Below, piece by piece: positions 35,326-43,783 of a DNA stretch of 64,000 bases. Both the position numbers and the translations under genes were made by a program. The notes under the pieces were generated by a model. It saw only the letters and a program-made list of their open reading frames with translations. It did not search any database and was not told the DNA's origin. The DNA is from CAVYXZ01 sp965223835 (GTDB lineage: Bacteria > Chloroflexota > Anaerolineae > Aggregatilineales > Phototrophicaceae): positions 3,286,001 to 3,350,000 of the forward strand of contig CBDCXQ010000001.1 of assembly GCA_965223835.1 (NCBI GenBank), read 5' to 3'. The number at the start of each line of letters is the position of its first letter. The first letter of the stretch is position 1.

Positions 35326-36356
35326 GCCGATGGCTCCGTTGTTGTTGCCGCGTTCAGGTGGGGATTGATTTCATACACCCGGGCACATCTAGCCGATTGC
35401 TGGTCCGACAACCGCAAGAGGGGCGGGTCTTGTAAGCATTTGTTCGCCGCAAAGTGTTGACAGCGCGGATGGAATTTGCAACCTCTCGGCATCGCCGTTG
35501 GGTCCGGCACATTACCTTCAATCGTCTCTAACCGCTTGACATCAACATCATGACGGGGAATAGAACGTAACAACGCCTGAGTATAGGGATGCGCCGCGCC
35601 ATAGTAAATTGTATCGACATCGGCGACTTCGACTTCTTTACCCAGATACATTACGACCACATCATCCGCCATCTCGGCAATGACGCCCAAATCATGGGTG
35701 ATGAACATAATTGCCATGTTAAACTCTTCCTGAAGATCACGCATCAGGTCTAGAATTTGAGATTGGGTCGTTACATCCAGCGCCGTCGTCGGTTCATCCG
35801 CGATCAGCAGTTGCGGGTTACAGGTCAAAGCCATCGCAATCATCACCCGCTGCCGCATCCCACCGCTCAACTCATGCCGGTAGCGCGGCAGAAGGCCTTC
35901 TGGGCGGGGTAATCCCACCCGTGCTAATAACTCAACCGAGCGTTTTTCAGCATCCATTTTATTTAAATTTTGATGTAAACGCAGTGCCTCAACCATCTGA
36001 TTGCCGATGGTATGGACCGGGCTCAGCGATGTCATCGGCTCCTGAAAAATCATCGAGATTTCGCCCCAGCGGATACTGCGAATTTCTTCACCTGCCGGGT
36101 CCAATTTTGTCAGATCAATCGGTTTACCGCCCTGGCCGTGATAGAGAATCTCACCACCAATAATCTGTCCTGGGGGCCGCACCATATTCAAAATGGCGCG
36201 GGCCGTCACACTTTTACCGCAGCCACTTTCCCCCACGATGCCGACGGTCTTGCCACGCTCAATCGCAAAGCTAACACCATCAACGGCTCGCACCGTCGCT
36301 TCGGTCAGATAAAAACTGACCTGTAATTGATTAACTTCCAGCAATATGTCTTGCAT
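35322..36356 (-). CDS. ABC importer ATP-binding protein (OppD/DppD type)
   Basis: The 344-residue subunit has Walker A GESGCGKSVTAR, the Q-loop IFQEPMTSLSPVHTIG, signature LSGGMRQRVMIAMAL, Walker B LLIADEPTTALD and the C-terminal GCKFHPRCQHFAANKC cluster motif. The frame extends further, but AGGAG lies well placed before the ATG at 36356, ten bases after the permease stop. It pairs with the OppF-like subunit to drive the same importer. Confidence 0.9.
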   Translation of the reverse strand: MQDILLEVNQLQVSFYLTEATVRAVDGVSFAIERGKTVGIVGESGCGKSVTARAILNMVRPPGQIIGGEILYHGQGGKPIDLTKLDPAGEEIRSIRWGEISMIFQEPMTSLSPVHTIGNQMVEALRLHQNLNKMDAEKRSVELLARVGLPRPEGLLPRYRHELSGGMRQRVMIAMALTCNPQLLIADEPTTALDVTTQSQILDLMRDLQEEFNMAIMFITHDLGVIAEMADDVVVMYLGKEVEVADVDTIYYGAAHPYTQALLRSIPRHDVDVKRLETIEGNVPDPTAMPRGCKFHPRCQHFAANKCLQDPPLLRLSDQQSARCARVYEINPHLNAATTTEPSA

Positions 36357-36366
36357 CAATGTTCTC

Positions 36367-37557
36367 CTAGCGACTGAAGGGGTCAGCAGCATCACGCAGG
36401 CCATCACCCAGGAAATTAAACGCCAGCACCGTGATGACGACTGCAAAACCTGGTAGCAGTAACCAGGGCGAAAGCGCGACCGTGCGAATATTTTGCGCCT
36501 CTTGCAACAGAACCCCCCAGCTAATGACCGGTTGGCGCAAACCCAGACCCAGGAAACTCAGGGAGGTCTCCGCCAGGATAATGCCCGGAATCGATAGCGT
36601 GACCGACGCGATAATATGACTGGTAAATGAGGGCACCATGTGACGGAGGATAATGCGGCGATCACGAGCACCGTTTAAGCGTGCCGCCAGCACAAAGTCA
36701 TCACTCCGCAAAGCCAGGAAGCGCCCGCGCACCTGTCGTCCCAACCCGGTCCAACCAATTGCTGAGAGGATGATCGTAATCCCAAAATAACGCAATTCTT
36801 GCGGCCATTCGGGCGGCAACGCCGCACTCAACGCCATCCACAATGGAATAGAAGGAATTGAGCGAATAAATTCAATCACCCGCTGAATGATGTTATCGAC
36901 CCAACCGCCGTAATAGCCTGACATACCGCCCAGAACGATGCCAAGCACCAGACTCAAGAACACACTCACCAGGCCGATTGACAACGAAATTCGCGCCCCA
37001 CTCGTAATCCGCGAGAACATATCACGCCCTAAACGATCTGAACCCAGCGGAAAATAAACCGATTCTTCCCGGTCTTCCGGGCTGAGGCCAAACAGGTGAA
37101 TATCCATGTCAATGAAGCCCCATAATTTGTAGGGGTCTCCCTTGACAAAGAAGTGGAGGGGGTACCAGACGGAGGTATCGGTTTGCCAGGTGATCCGTAG
37201 TGTTTCCGGGTCACGTTCACTGGACAGGCCATAAACACCCGGCCGCAATGAGAAGTTCCCGTTGGCATCTACGAACGTAATCGATTGTGGCGGAACAAAT
37301 TTGTACGCCGCACTGAACACTTCCGGGTCATAGGGTGAAACAATTTCAGGAAATACAAAGCCAATGAGGTATAAAAATATCAGTACCAGACTGCTGCCAA
37401 CAGCCAGCCGATGTTTGCGAAATTTCCACCACATCAATTGACTGGGCGTTGCAATCGCAATCTGTTCTTTTTCTAAGAAAGTCTGCTCGTCGGGATCAAC
37501 CGGAACTGCCGGGATCTCCGCGTTAACGGCCTGACCTTTGCTTTCAATCGAGTCCAT
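36367..37557 (-). CDS. ABC importer permease (OppC/DppC type)
   Basis: The 396-residue membrane subunit has a hydrophobic N-terminal segment (SSLVLIFLYLIGFVFPEIV), a long periplasmic loop and about five C-terminal helices. The EAA-type motif is in LAARLNGARDRRIILRHMVPS, and SLGPFFLGL-like SFLGLGLRQP is near the end. The periplasmic loop (about 75-160) is longer than in most OppC proteins, as in other Chloroflexota and Thermotogota saccharide importers. Eleven bases separate it from the OppB-like gene. Confidence 0.9.
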   Translation of the reverse strand: MDSIESKGQAVNAEIPAVPVDPDEQTFLEKEQIAIATPSQLMWWKFRKHRLAVGSSLVLIFLYLIGFVFPEIVSPYDPEVFSAAYKFVPPQSITFVDANGNFSLRPGVYGLSSERDPETLRITWQTDTSVWYPLHFFVKGDPYKLWGFIDMDIHLFGLSPEDREESVYFPLGSDRLGRDMFSRITSGARISLSIGLVSVFLSLVLGIVLGGMSGYYGGWVDNIIQRVIEFIRSIPSIPLWMALSAALPPEWPQELRYFGITIILSAIGWTGLGRQVRGRFLALRSDDFVLAARLNGARDRRIILRHMVPSFTSHIIASVTLSIPGIILAETSLSFLGLGLRQPVISWGVLLQEAQNIRTVALSPWLLLPGFAVVITVLAFNFLGDGLRDAADPFSR

Positions 37558-37568
37558 AATGAGTTTTC

Positions 37569-38552
37569 CTATTCAAGCCGAATGCGTGGATCCAACAGCG
37601 CCAGCAATATATCCGAAACCAGCGTGCCGATAACCGTCAGAATACTGATGAGCAGCACAATCGCACCGGCCAAAAACATATCCTGTGACAGCAGCGACCG
37701 CAACAGCAACGGACCAATCGTCGGCAGATTTAAGACGACCGCAACGATAATCACGCCACCAATCAGTTGCGGCAGCGCATAGCCAGCGGTGCTCACAAAT
37801 GGATTTAATGCCACCCGCACCGGATATTTCCAGGTCAAACGCCGTTCGCTCAAGCCTTTGGCCCGCGCCGTTTCCACATAAGGTTGATTAATCTCATCCA
37901 GCATATTAGCCCGCATCGTGCGAATCAAACCGGCAGTGCCCGCCGTCCCCACCACAATCATGGGAATCCAGATGTGGCTGACCAGATCAATAAATTTCTC
38001 AAAACTCCAGGGCGCGTTTTGATATTCCGGGGAAAATAAACCGCCGACCGACTGGCCGAAGCTGGCAAATGCAATCCACATCAAGACCAGCGCCAGCAGG
38101 AAGTTCGGAATCGCCAGCCCCAGGAAACCCAGGAAGGTAAAGATGTAATCCCCAACGGAATATTGATTGGTGGCAGAAAACACACCAATCGGTATCGCAA
38201 TGCCCCAGACGAATAAAATCGTTGACAGGCCAATCGTCACCGTCCACGCCAAGCGATCCCAGATAATCTGGTTAACCGGCACGCCCCATTCCAGTGACCG
38301 GCCAAAATCGCCTTGAATGACGCCCCAGATCCACTTGGCATATTGGATGTATATCGGCTGTCCCAGACCATAGGCTTCACGCATCGCCTGTAACTGTTCT
38401 TCGGAGACGGTATCACCCTGCTCGGCCAATGAAGCGGCGTAGGATGTTAGAAAATCGCCGGGTGGTAACTGGATAATGGTAAACGCCACCAGTGAAATGA
38501 CGAAAACGGTCCCGACTGCGATAATTGAGCGCCGTATAATAAATTGCAACAC
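37569..38552 (-). CDS. ABC importer permease (OppB/DppB type)
   Basis: The 327-residue permease has six membrane helices. It starts LQFIIRRSIIAVGTVFVISL, the family's first helix, followed by QLPPGDF. The coupling EAA-type motif is in ETARAKGLSERRLTWKYPVR, and it ends in DILLALLDPRIRLE, the family's usual C-terminus. It follows the binding-protein gene after three stem-loops. Confidence 0.9.
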   Translation of the reverse strand: MLQFIIRRSIIAVGTVFVISLVAFTIIQLPPGDFLTSYAASLAEQGDTVSEEQLQAMREAYGLGQPIYIQYAKWIWGVIQGDFGRSLEWGVPVNQIIWDRLAWTVTIGLSTILFVWGIAIPIGVFSATNQYSVGDYIFTFLGFLGLAIPNFLLALVLMWIAFASFGQSVGGLFSPEYQNAPWSFEKFIDLVSHIWIPMIVVGTAGTAGLIRTMRANMLDEINQPYVETARAKGLSERRLTWKYPVRVALNPFVSTAGYALPQLIGGVIIVAVVLNLPTIGPLLLRSLLSQDMFLAGAIVLLISILTVIGTLVSDILLALLDPRIRLE

Positions 38553-38576
38553 GTTAAGTTAATCCTTCTCTAAAAC

Positions 38577-38665
38577 CCGGCCACGCCGGCTCAGGCCTTT
38601 AGGGACGAGCCGCGGCCCATCCCTAAAGTTAGAATTTTTGCTTTTAGCAGAATCAGGCTCTGCTA
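38577..38665 (-). other. Three consecutive stem-loops between binding-protein and permease genes
   Basis: Perfect stems: 38577-38581/38585-38589, CTTTAGGGA/TCCCTAAAG at 38597-38605/38620-38628 (9 bp) and TAGCAGA/TCTGCTA at 38645-38651/38659-38665 (7 bp). None has a T-run on the minus strand, so they look like mRNA-stabilising or processing structures that keep the binding protein more abundant. Confidence 0.5.
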
Positions 38666-38671
38666 CCGACT

Positions 38672-40645
38672 TTATTCCGTCAGGAAAAACTGCTGCGGAT
38701 TGACCGAACCCATGTCGCGCAGCGTGTCATCATTGATGTAACCCGCTGGCACGTTATGCATCCGATTGGAAACGATCTTCAGTGCCGGTGATTCGCCCAC
38801 CGTACCAATCTGGAATGGATGTTCTTTATGGATGTTCAACAGATCGGTAAACAACGCATTGCGGGAGGCTTCATCCGGTTCCGCCCGTGCAGCCTCCCAG
38901 AGCGCCCAGATTTCCCGAATAATGTGACCTTCCGGTGGCTCTTCCTTATATCCGGTAAATGCATCGCCTTCCCACCAACCGCCAAAGGCCGGCGCCCAGG
39001 GACCATCTTGAATGGTTCCCAAATAACGACCGGGATCAGCCATGACAACCGAGTTACGATCCACACCCCAGACACCAACATCTACTTCGTTGTTGTTGAC
39101 GCGCTCTTCGTAGAGCGACCGCTCAACGACATCCTGATTGACATCCAGGCCAATCGCTTCCCAGTAACCTTCAACCAGGTTCATCTCATCAGCGCCGGTG
39201 GAGCCGGTAACGTTGCGGTGCAGAATGGTAAACGAAATCCGCTCACCATTGTCGGGTCGCAGCCGGATACCATCGCCATCGGTCTCCAGTCCCATTTCAT
39301 CCAGAAGCGCCATGGCCCGGTCTGGGTCATATTCCGCCCAGCGCGTTTCAAACTCGGGGTCATAGTTCGGTGAACCCGACACCGGTGATGCCTGGCGTGG
39401 TTCCAGCAACCCATCGTAGATCAGATTATTGATCTCTTCACGGTTAATTGAAATCGACATGGCTTCGCGGAAACGCGCATCATCAAACAGTGCCCGCAGC
39501 CCTGGGTCGTTGTGGCTGATGTTGGGATGCAGACCGTTGGTTGAAGCGGCCCGCCAGATCAGGACGCGATAGTCACCAACATCTTCACTCTCTTTATACA
39601 GCGTGAAGTTAGCCGCGTTTACATGCCGGCCCTGCATATCGATGCGCCCCTGCGTAATCCACAGATCAAACACTGAATTATCGTCGAAGAGCGCGTGTTC
39701 AATCGTGTCAATATAGGGCAGTTGATTACCCTCAGTATCGACTTGATAGAAGTACGGATTGCGCTCCATAATATGCGGATCTTCAGTCGGTTTATTGGCG
39801 GACCGCCAGGCACTGATGACTGGCATTTCCGGATTGCGGAACCAAAAGCCAATTGGACCTTGCAAGTTACCGCCATCACCAAAGAGTTCTTGCCAGGTAG
39901 TTACACCATTCTCTTCCATCGCCGCATCAATCCGCGACTGATCACTGGTGTATTGGGGCATGAATTCACTATAGTAATGCGCGGGAGCAGCCATCGTGGG
40001 TCCACCAGGTAGTCCACCACCCGACTTGGCAACAGTAATCGGCAGCAGCGGGTTGGGCTGCGGGAAGCGCACGGTCCACGTCAGCTCATCTGCAACTTCG
40101 AGTTCCATATCAACGCCGTTGAGAGTATAGTACGATTGCTTACCTCCCAATTCGCCCAGATAGACTTCGTCATACCAGAACTGTACATCGGCAGTCGTAA
40201 ATGGCGCACCATCGGACCACTTGATGCCATCGCGCAACGTGAAAGTGAATTCGGTAGCATCGTCATTCTGCGACCATTCGGAAACGAAGTTAGCGGTCAC
40301 ATTGATGGTGTCGGGATCGGGAATATCCCACTCGATTGCCATCTCTTCGTGCAGCTTGTTCGGTCCCCAACGATCAGAGATACCTTTGAAGGCCCGCCGC
40401 CACGTGCCACCATACTGACCCACTTCTTCAATGGGCGTAATGACACGCGGATTGCTGGGCAGACGGTCTTCAATCGCGGGCAAAGCGCCGCTCGCAACCA
40501 GGTCGGCCAGCATCGGTGCTTCGTTATACATCCCTTGCTGGGCGGGTCCAGCCAGTGAAATCCCGGTGGTCGCCGTAGCAATGGCACCAGCGGTACTCCC
40601 AGCGGCGATCCGCAGGAAATTACGACGTGAAAGCTTCTTGTCCAT
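38672..40645 (-). CDS. Extracellular solute-binding protein, family 5 (Tat-exported)
   Basis: The 657-residue protein starts with the twin-arginine signal KLSRRNFLRIAAGSTAG (residues 4-20), followed by TTGISLAGPA. The rest is the large binding domain of the peptide/nickel/oligosaccharide class, with FTLRDGIKWSDGAPFTTADVQ, the class signature. This size is typical of the sugar-binding members in Thermotogota and Chloroflexota. It delivers ligand to the four downstream ABC subunits. Folding before export by Tat could reflect a need for a cofactor or rapid folding. Confidence 0.9.
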   Translation of the reverse strand: MDKKLSRRNFLRIAAGSTAGAIATATTGISLAGPAQQGMYNEAPMLADLVASGALPAIEDRLPSNPRVITPIEEVGQYGGTWRRAFKGISDRWGPNKLHEEMAIEWDIPDPDTINVTANFVSEWSQNDDATEFTFTLRDGIKWSDGAPFTTADVQFWYDEVYLGELGGKQSYYTLNGVDMELEVADELTWTVRFPQPNPLLPITVAKSGGGLPGGPTMAAPAHYYSEFMPQYTSDQSRIDAAMEENGVTTWQELFGDGGNLQGPIGFWFRNPEMPVISAWRSANKPTEDPHIMERNPYFYQVDTEGNQLPYIDTIEHALFDDNSVFDLWITQGRIDMQGRHVNAANFTLYKESEDVGDYRVLIWRAASTNGLHPNISHNDPGLRALFDDARFREAMSISINREEINNLIYDGLLEPRQASPVSGSPNYDPEFETRWAEYDPDRAMALLDEMGLETDGDGIRLRPDNGERISFTILHRNVTGSTGADEMNLVEGYWEAIGLDVNQDVVERSLYEERVNNNEVDVGVWGVDRNSVVMADPGRYLGTIQDGPWAPAFGGWWEGDAFTGYKEEPPEGHIIREIWALWEAARAEPDEASRNALFTDLLNIHKEHPFQIGTVGESPALKIVSNRMHNVPAGYINDDTLRDMGSVNPQQFFLTE

Positions 40646-40685
40646 AACTAGTTATTCACTCCTCTAAAATCCAAACATGTTCAAC

Positions 40686-40704
40686 ATCGTTATCGTTATC
40701 GTTT
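40686..40704 (-). promoter_or_regulatory. Hexamer direct repeat upstream of the binding-protein gene
   Basis: On the minus strand the unit ACGATA/ACGATA/ACGATG is tandemly repeated about 45 bases before the binding-protein start. It could be a regulator site; no palindrome is present. Confidence 0.3.
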
Positions 40705-40742
40705 CGGGCACATGCTCCTTCCTACTTGGAAAACACTGGCAC

Positions 40743-40762
40743 AAAAAACCGACAAATGTCGG
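40743..40762 (-). terminator. Terminator of the LacI-regulator operon
   Basis: CCGAC/GTCGG hairpin with a six-T tract on the minus strand, 17 bases after the stop of the gene at 40780. It separates the regulator operon from the importer operon. Confidence 0.65.
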
Positions 40763-40779
40763 AGCGCCTCACATGATTA

Positions 40780-41277
40780 TTACACCGATTCCGGCATAAA
40801 CCGATGGACTTTGGCAGTCATCATCGCTTCGTAGAACATCGGCAGCCAGTAATCATAGGCCGCGACGGTTGCCCCCTGTGCCGTCATCGCAATCTGGTGA
40901 TTATCCTGATAAAAGACCCGTATCCAGCGCTTGCGGCGCACATCATCTTCCAGGTAAGTATACTTGGCTGCCAGGCAGGTGATTCCGCCTTTTGTCCAGG
41001 TTTCATGTTCATCAATCTGGACACCAGCTAAGGCCTGAATGCCCTCCATGAATCCGGCATCAAGATCATCAAGGTCTTCAGGCGTGGTTTCGATACCGAG
41101 GTCACTCAACTCGACGGCAAATACGGTCAATGGATCATCGGCCTGGGGGCCGAAAATCATCCCTTCTCGTTCGTCGGCCCACTCAAATTCATGCCAATCA
41201 ATCGGAACAAAAAACGAATAATATTGATCTCGCTTCCACGACAGCCCTTTAAAGGTCGGGCGTTGTTTTGCTGTCAA
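40780..41277 (-). CDS. Uncharacterised protein downstream of the LacI regulator
   Basis: The 165-residue soluble protein contains YYSFFVPIDWHEFEWADERE and YLEDDVRRKRWIRVFYQDNH, a mix of strands and helices without a motif I know. A TTG start at 41277 is supported by AGGAGG six bases ahead; that site overlaps the regulator's TAG stop (41288-41290). A longer frame reaches 41340 but has no ribosome site. It shares an mRNA with the regulator and may be a sensor or effector of the locus. Confidence 0.65.
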   Translation of the reverse strand: MTAKQRPTFKGLSWKRDQYYSFFVPIDWHEFEWADEREGMIFGPQADDPLTVFAVELSDLGIETTPEDLDDLDAGFMEGIQALAGVQIDEHETWTKGGITCLAAKYTYLEDDVRRKRWIRVFYQDNHQIAMTAQGATVAAYDYWLPMFYEAMMTAKVHRFMPESV

Positions 41278-41287
41278 CGATCTCCTC

Positions 41288-42328
41288 CTAAACTCGATCG
41301 AGCACTTGTGATCGGGGTATTCCACAGGTTTCCTTCTCAATCAGTTGACACCGCATCACCAGATGAAAATATTGTAAGTGTTGTTCAGCCAACTGCTTAT
41401 AGAGCAAATTTGCCGCCATGTAACCCACTTCAACTGCGGGAAAGGTCACAACCGTGAGTGGCGGATAATTATCGGGTACAGTCTGGATACCGTCTAAAGA
41501 CACAACCGATAGATCACAGGGCACATCAAGGCCCAATTCACGTAACCCACGGATGACATTGTAGCCACATTGGTCGTGAATCGCGAAAATCGCTGTAACA
41601 TCTGGTCGACGCGCCACAATCTGCTTGACCGCATCAGTTCCATCAGCCGAAATAGCGATCAGGTCCTCGTCCACATCGCCTAGCAAATCAGTCATGATTG
41701 TGCGATACCGATCTAAACGCGCCTGGAACCAATCGCCCATCAAGTCTTCCTGTTGCGCGACAAAAGCAATTTGCCGATGGCCCAAATCAATCAGGTGTTC
41801 AAGCGCAACCTGCGTTTGCCAGGCATGATCTTGTCCAATTGAACTGATCGGCAGATCATGCCAGTTGCGGCTAATCGCTACTGCAGGAATATCATTTTTC
41901 AGTAGATGCTGGACCAACTGGCTATCCCGACGAGCGCCCAGGCCCATCAGAATTAATCCATCCGGCGGGTTGTCACGATCATTCAGCAAATGGAAGCCAA
42001 GCTGTCCAGCATCCCCGTCGAAATAACTGGCGATCAATGTCAGGTTCAGGTTTTGTTCCTGGGTGAATTTCTTAATGCCTTCGAGGTAATTCAGATAAAT
42101 GCCGTTGGGCTGGGTCGCGGCATCGGGTTCATGACCGACACAATGCACGACAACAAGATTGGGGCGGATGGTTCGACGTTCGGGGAGATGGTAATCAAGC
42201 TCCTGGGCCGCTTTCAAGACAGCGGCACGCAGTTCAGTCGACGTACCCGGTTTATCATTGAGGACCAACGAAACGGCAGCTTTCGAAACACCCGCACGAT
42301 CCGCTACATCCTGCATGGTAATCGGCAT
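41288..42328 (-). CDS. LacI-family transcription regulator
   Basis: The 346-residue repressor begins with the LacI helix-turn-helix ITMQDVADRAGVSKAAVSLV (residues 3-22), followed by the hinge and a periplasmic-binding-protein-like sensor domain that should bind a sugar inducer. The frame extends to 42421; the ATG at 42328 gives the expected N-terminus. It sits in the middle of the PL22/importer locus and probably controls it. A perfect palindrome lies 26 bases upstream of its start, a likely self-regulatory operator. Confidence 0.9.
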   Translation of the reverse strand: MPITMQDVADRAGVSKAAVSLVLNDKPGTSTELRAAVLKAAQELDYHLPERRTIRPNLVVVHCVGHEPDAATQPNGIYLNYLEGIKKFTQEQNLNLTLIASYFDGDAGQLGFHLLNDRDNPPDGLILMGLGARRDSQLVQHLLKNDIPAVAISRNWHDLPISSIGQDHAWQTQVALEHLIDLGHRQIAFVAQQEDLMGDWFQARLDRYRTIMTDLLGDVDEDLIAISADGTDAVKQIVARRPDVTAIFAIHDQCGYNVIRGLRELGLDVPCDLSVVSLDGIQTVPDNYPPLTVVTFPAVEVGYMAANLLYKQLAEQHLQYFHLVMRCQLIEKETCGIPRSQVLDRV

Positions 42329-42353
42329 AAATAAACAGCCTTTAAACAATTCA

Positions 42354-42376
42354 ATAAACAATTTTATTTTGTTTAT
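42354..42376 (-). promoter_or_regulatory. Palindromic candidate operator upstream of the LacI regulator
   Basis: ATAAACAA and TTGTTTAT are perfect 8-base arms with a 7-base AT spacer, 26 bases before the regulator's ATG. LacI-family sites are usually GC-centred, so this could instead bind another protein. Confidence 0.45.
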
Positions 42377-42445
42377 GACTATGCCCCATACTCTAACATA
42401 TAGGATATATTTGTCAAGCAAACGCCGATGACCATGATGCAGCGA

Positions 42446-43639
42446 TTATTGAACATCGGCTAGGTCGGGCAAATCGTCAAAATCTGGTAAATCGACGATA
42501 TACATGTTGGCATAACCGGTCAGGTCAGTTGTATAGAGAATCGCGTCACCGTCGGGCACGAAACGCGGATGGCAGTGCGACTGTTGTCCATTAAATGTGC
42601 TGCGATGCATCGCGACAACTTTCGGTCCAACGTATTGTTCACCATCCCACTTGAACAACTGAATAAACGGTTGATTTGCGCGTTGATTAACGGGTGTGCC
42701 ATCGCCCACAATGAGCGACTCATCCAGGCTATGGAAGTGTGTGGAGTGGAAGGGGAAACGCACTTCGACTGGATCGCTGTTATCCCATCGAGTATAGCCA
42801 AAGACATGGTCCCCTTCACCGCTACAAGGACGACCATGATACCCAACCCGTTCTCCATCGGCGAACCAGTATTCGTGACCCAGCGCAAACTGACCATCAT
42901 CCTGTGGGCGAACTTTCCACGTCGCGCCAGTCTGAATATTCAAACCCCAGATGCGCTGTTCGATCAAGTGCCAGGGGCCTTCGTGACAAAACGTCAAAAT
43001 ATCCGGTTGCATCGGCGAATGATTGACATGTGTCATGAAACGCCGGTCTTCATGAACCACTTCCATGTTGCCAGTCGCCACCTCTACTCGAATCAACTGG
43101 GTCAATGGCTGGTCGTAGAACAATTTGCCAAAGCGGGAATAAGGATATTCCACTTCGATGTTGGCTTCACTCGGCCCGCGTTCCCGCAGCATGTTACAGA
43201 CATAGCGACCATCGGCTGACGTTATGCCATGAATGCCCAGCGCTTTATCCATCGGCGCTTGAAACACCAATCGCTCATCACAGGTATCAACATTCAGTTC
43301 ATACAGGCCGTTCTGCCACCAGTAGTAATGGCGCTGGTTGACTTCACTATAGGCACCTGCCGGTCGGTGATCAAAGACCCGTTCATTTTCTTCACTCTGG
43401 CCCTGCAAGTCAGTCAACTGGGTGATTTTTCCATCATCAAGGTCATAACGAAAGAGATTGCTATGATTGCCCCGATCAGACGTAAAAACCAATGATCGGC
43501 CACCGTTAAACCAGCAGGGATCAGTAAAATAAAGATGGTTGGAATGTCCCATATAATCTGTTAGCCGTGTCACCCTACAGCCGCTATACGAGTCGATGTA
43601 TTCGAAGGGTGGATCATAGGACACTGTGCCTTTGGGCAT
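42446..43639 (-). CDS. Oligogalacturonate lyase family protein (PL22), copy 2
   Basis: The 397-residue propeller protein keeps the PL22 metal residues: GHEYWFADG and QQSHCHPRF with Gln352, His355 and His357, plus TFCHEGPWHLIEQRIWGLN and DYMGHSNHLYFTDPCWF. It shares these with the copy at 31247 but differs clearly elsewhere, so the two are paralogues, perhaps for different oligomers. AAGGA precedes the ATG at 43639; the frame is open a little further. It is divergent from the 562-residue gene. Confidence 0.85.
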   Translation of the reverse strand: MPKGTVSYDPPFEYIDSYSGCRVTRLTDYMGHSNHLYFTDPCWFNGGRSLVFTSDRGNHSNLFRYDLDDGKITQLTDLQGQSEENERVFDHRPAGAYSEVNQRHYYWWQNGLYELNVDTCDERLVFQAPMDKALGIHGITSADGRYVCNMLRERGPSEANIEVEYPYSRFGKLFYDQPLTQLIRVEVATGNMEVVHEDRRFMTHVNHSPMQPDILTFCHEGPWHLIEQRIWGLNIQTGATWKVRPQDDGQFALGHEYWFADGERVGYHGRPCSGEGDHVFGYTRWDNSDPVEVRFPFHSTHFHSLDESLIVGDGTPVNQRANQPFIQLFKWDGEQYVGPKVVAMHRSTFNGQQSHCHPRFVPDGDAILYTTDLTGYANMYIVDLPDFDDLPDLADVQ

Positions 43640-43783
43640 TCCGTTTTCCTTGTTGTTCAAGACCAATTTGTGGAAGTTATAGCGTCAATCTGCTAGGTTT
43701 TACCAGAACGTTGTCACAATTGCACGAGACCTATCGTTAACACACTTGCAGGCTACACCCCTTACCAACGAAGGAGCACAAAG

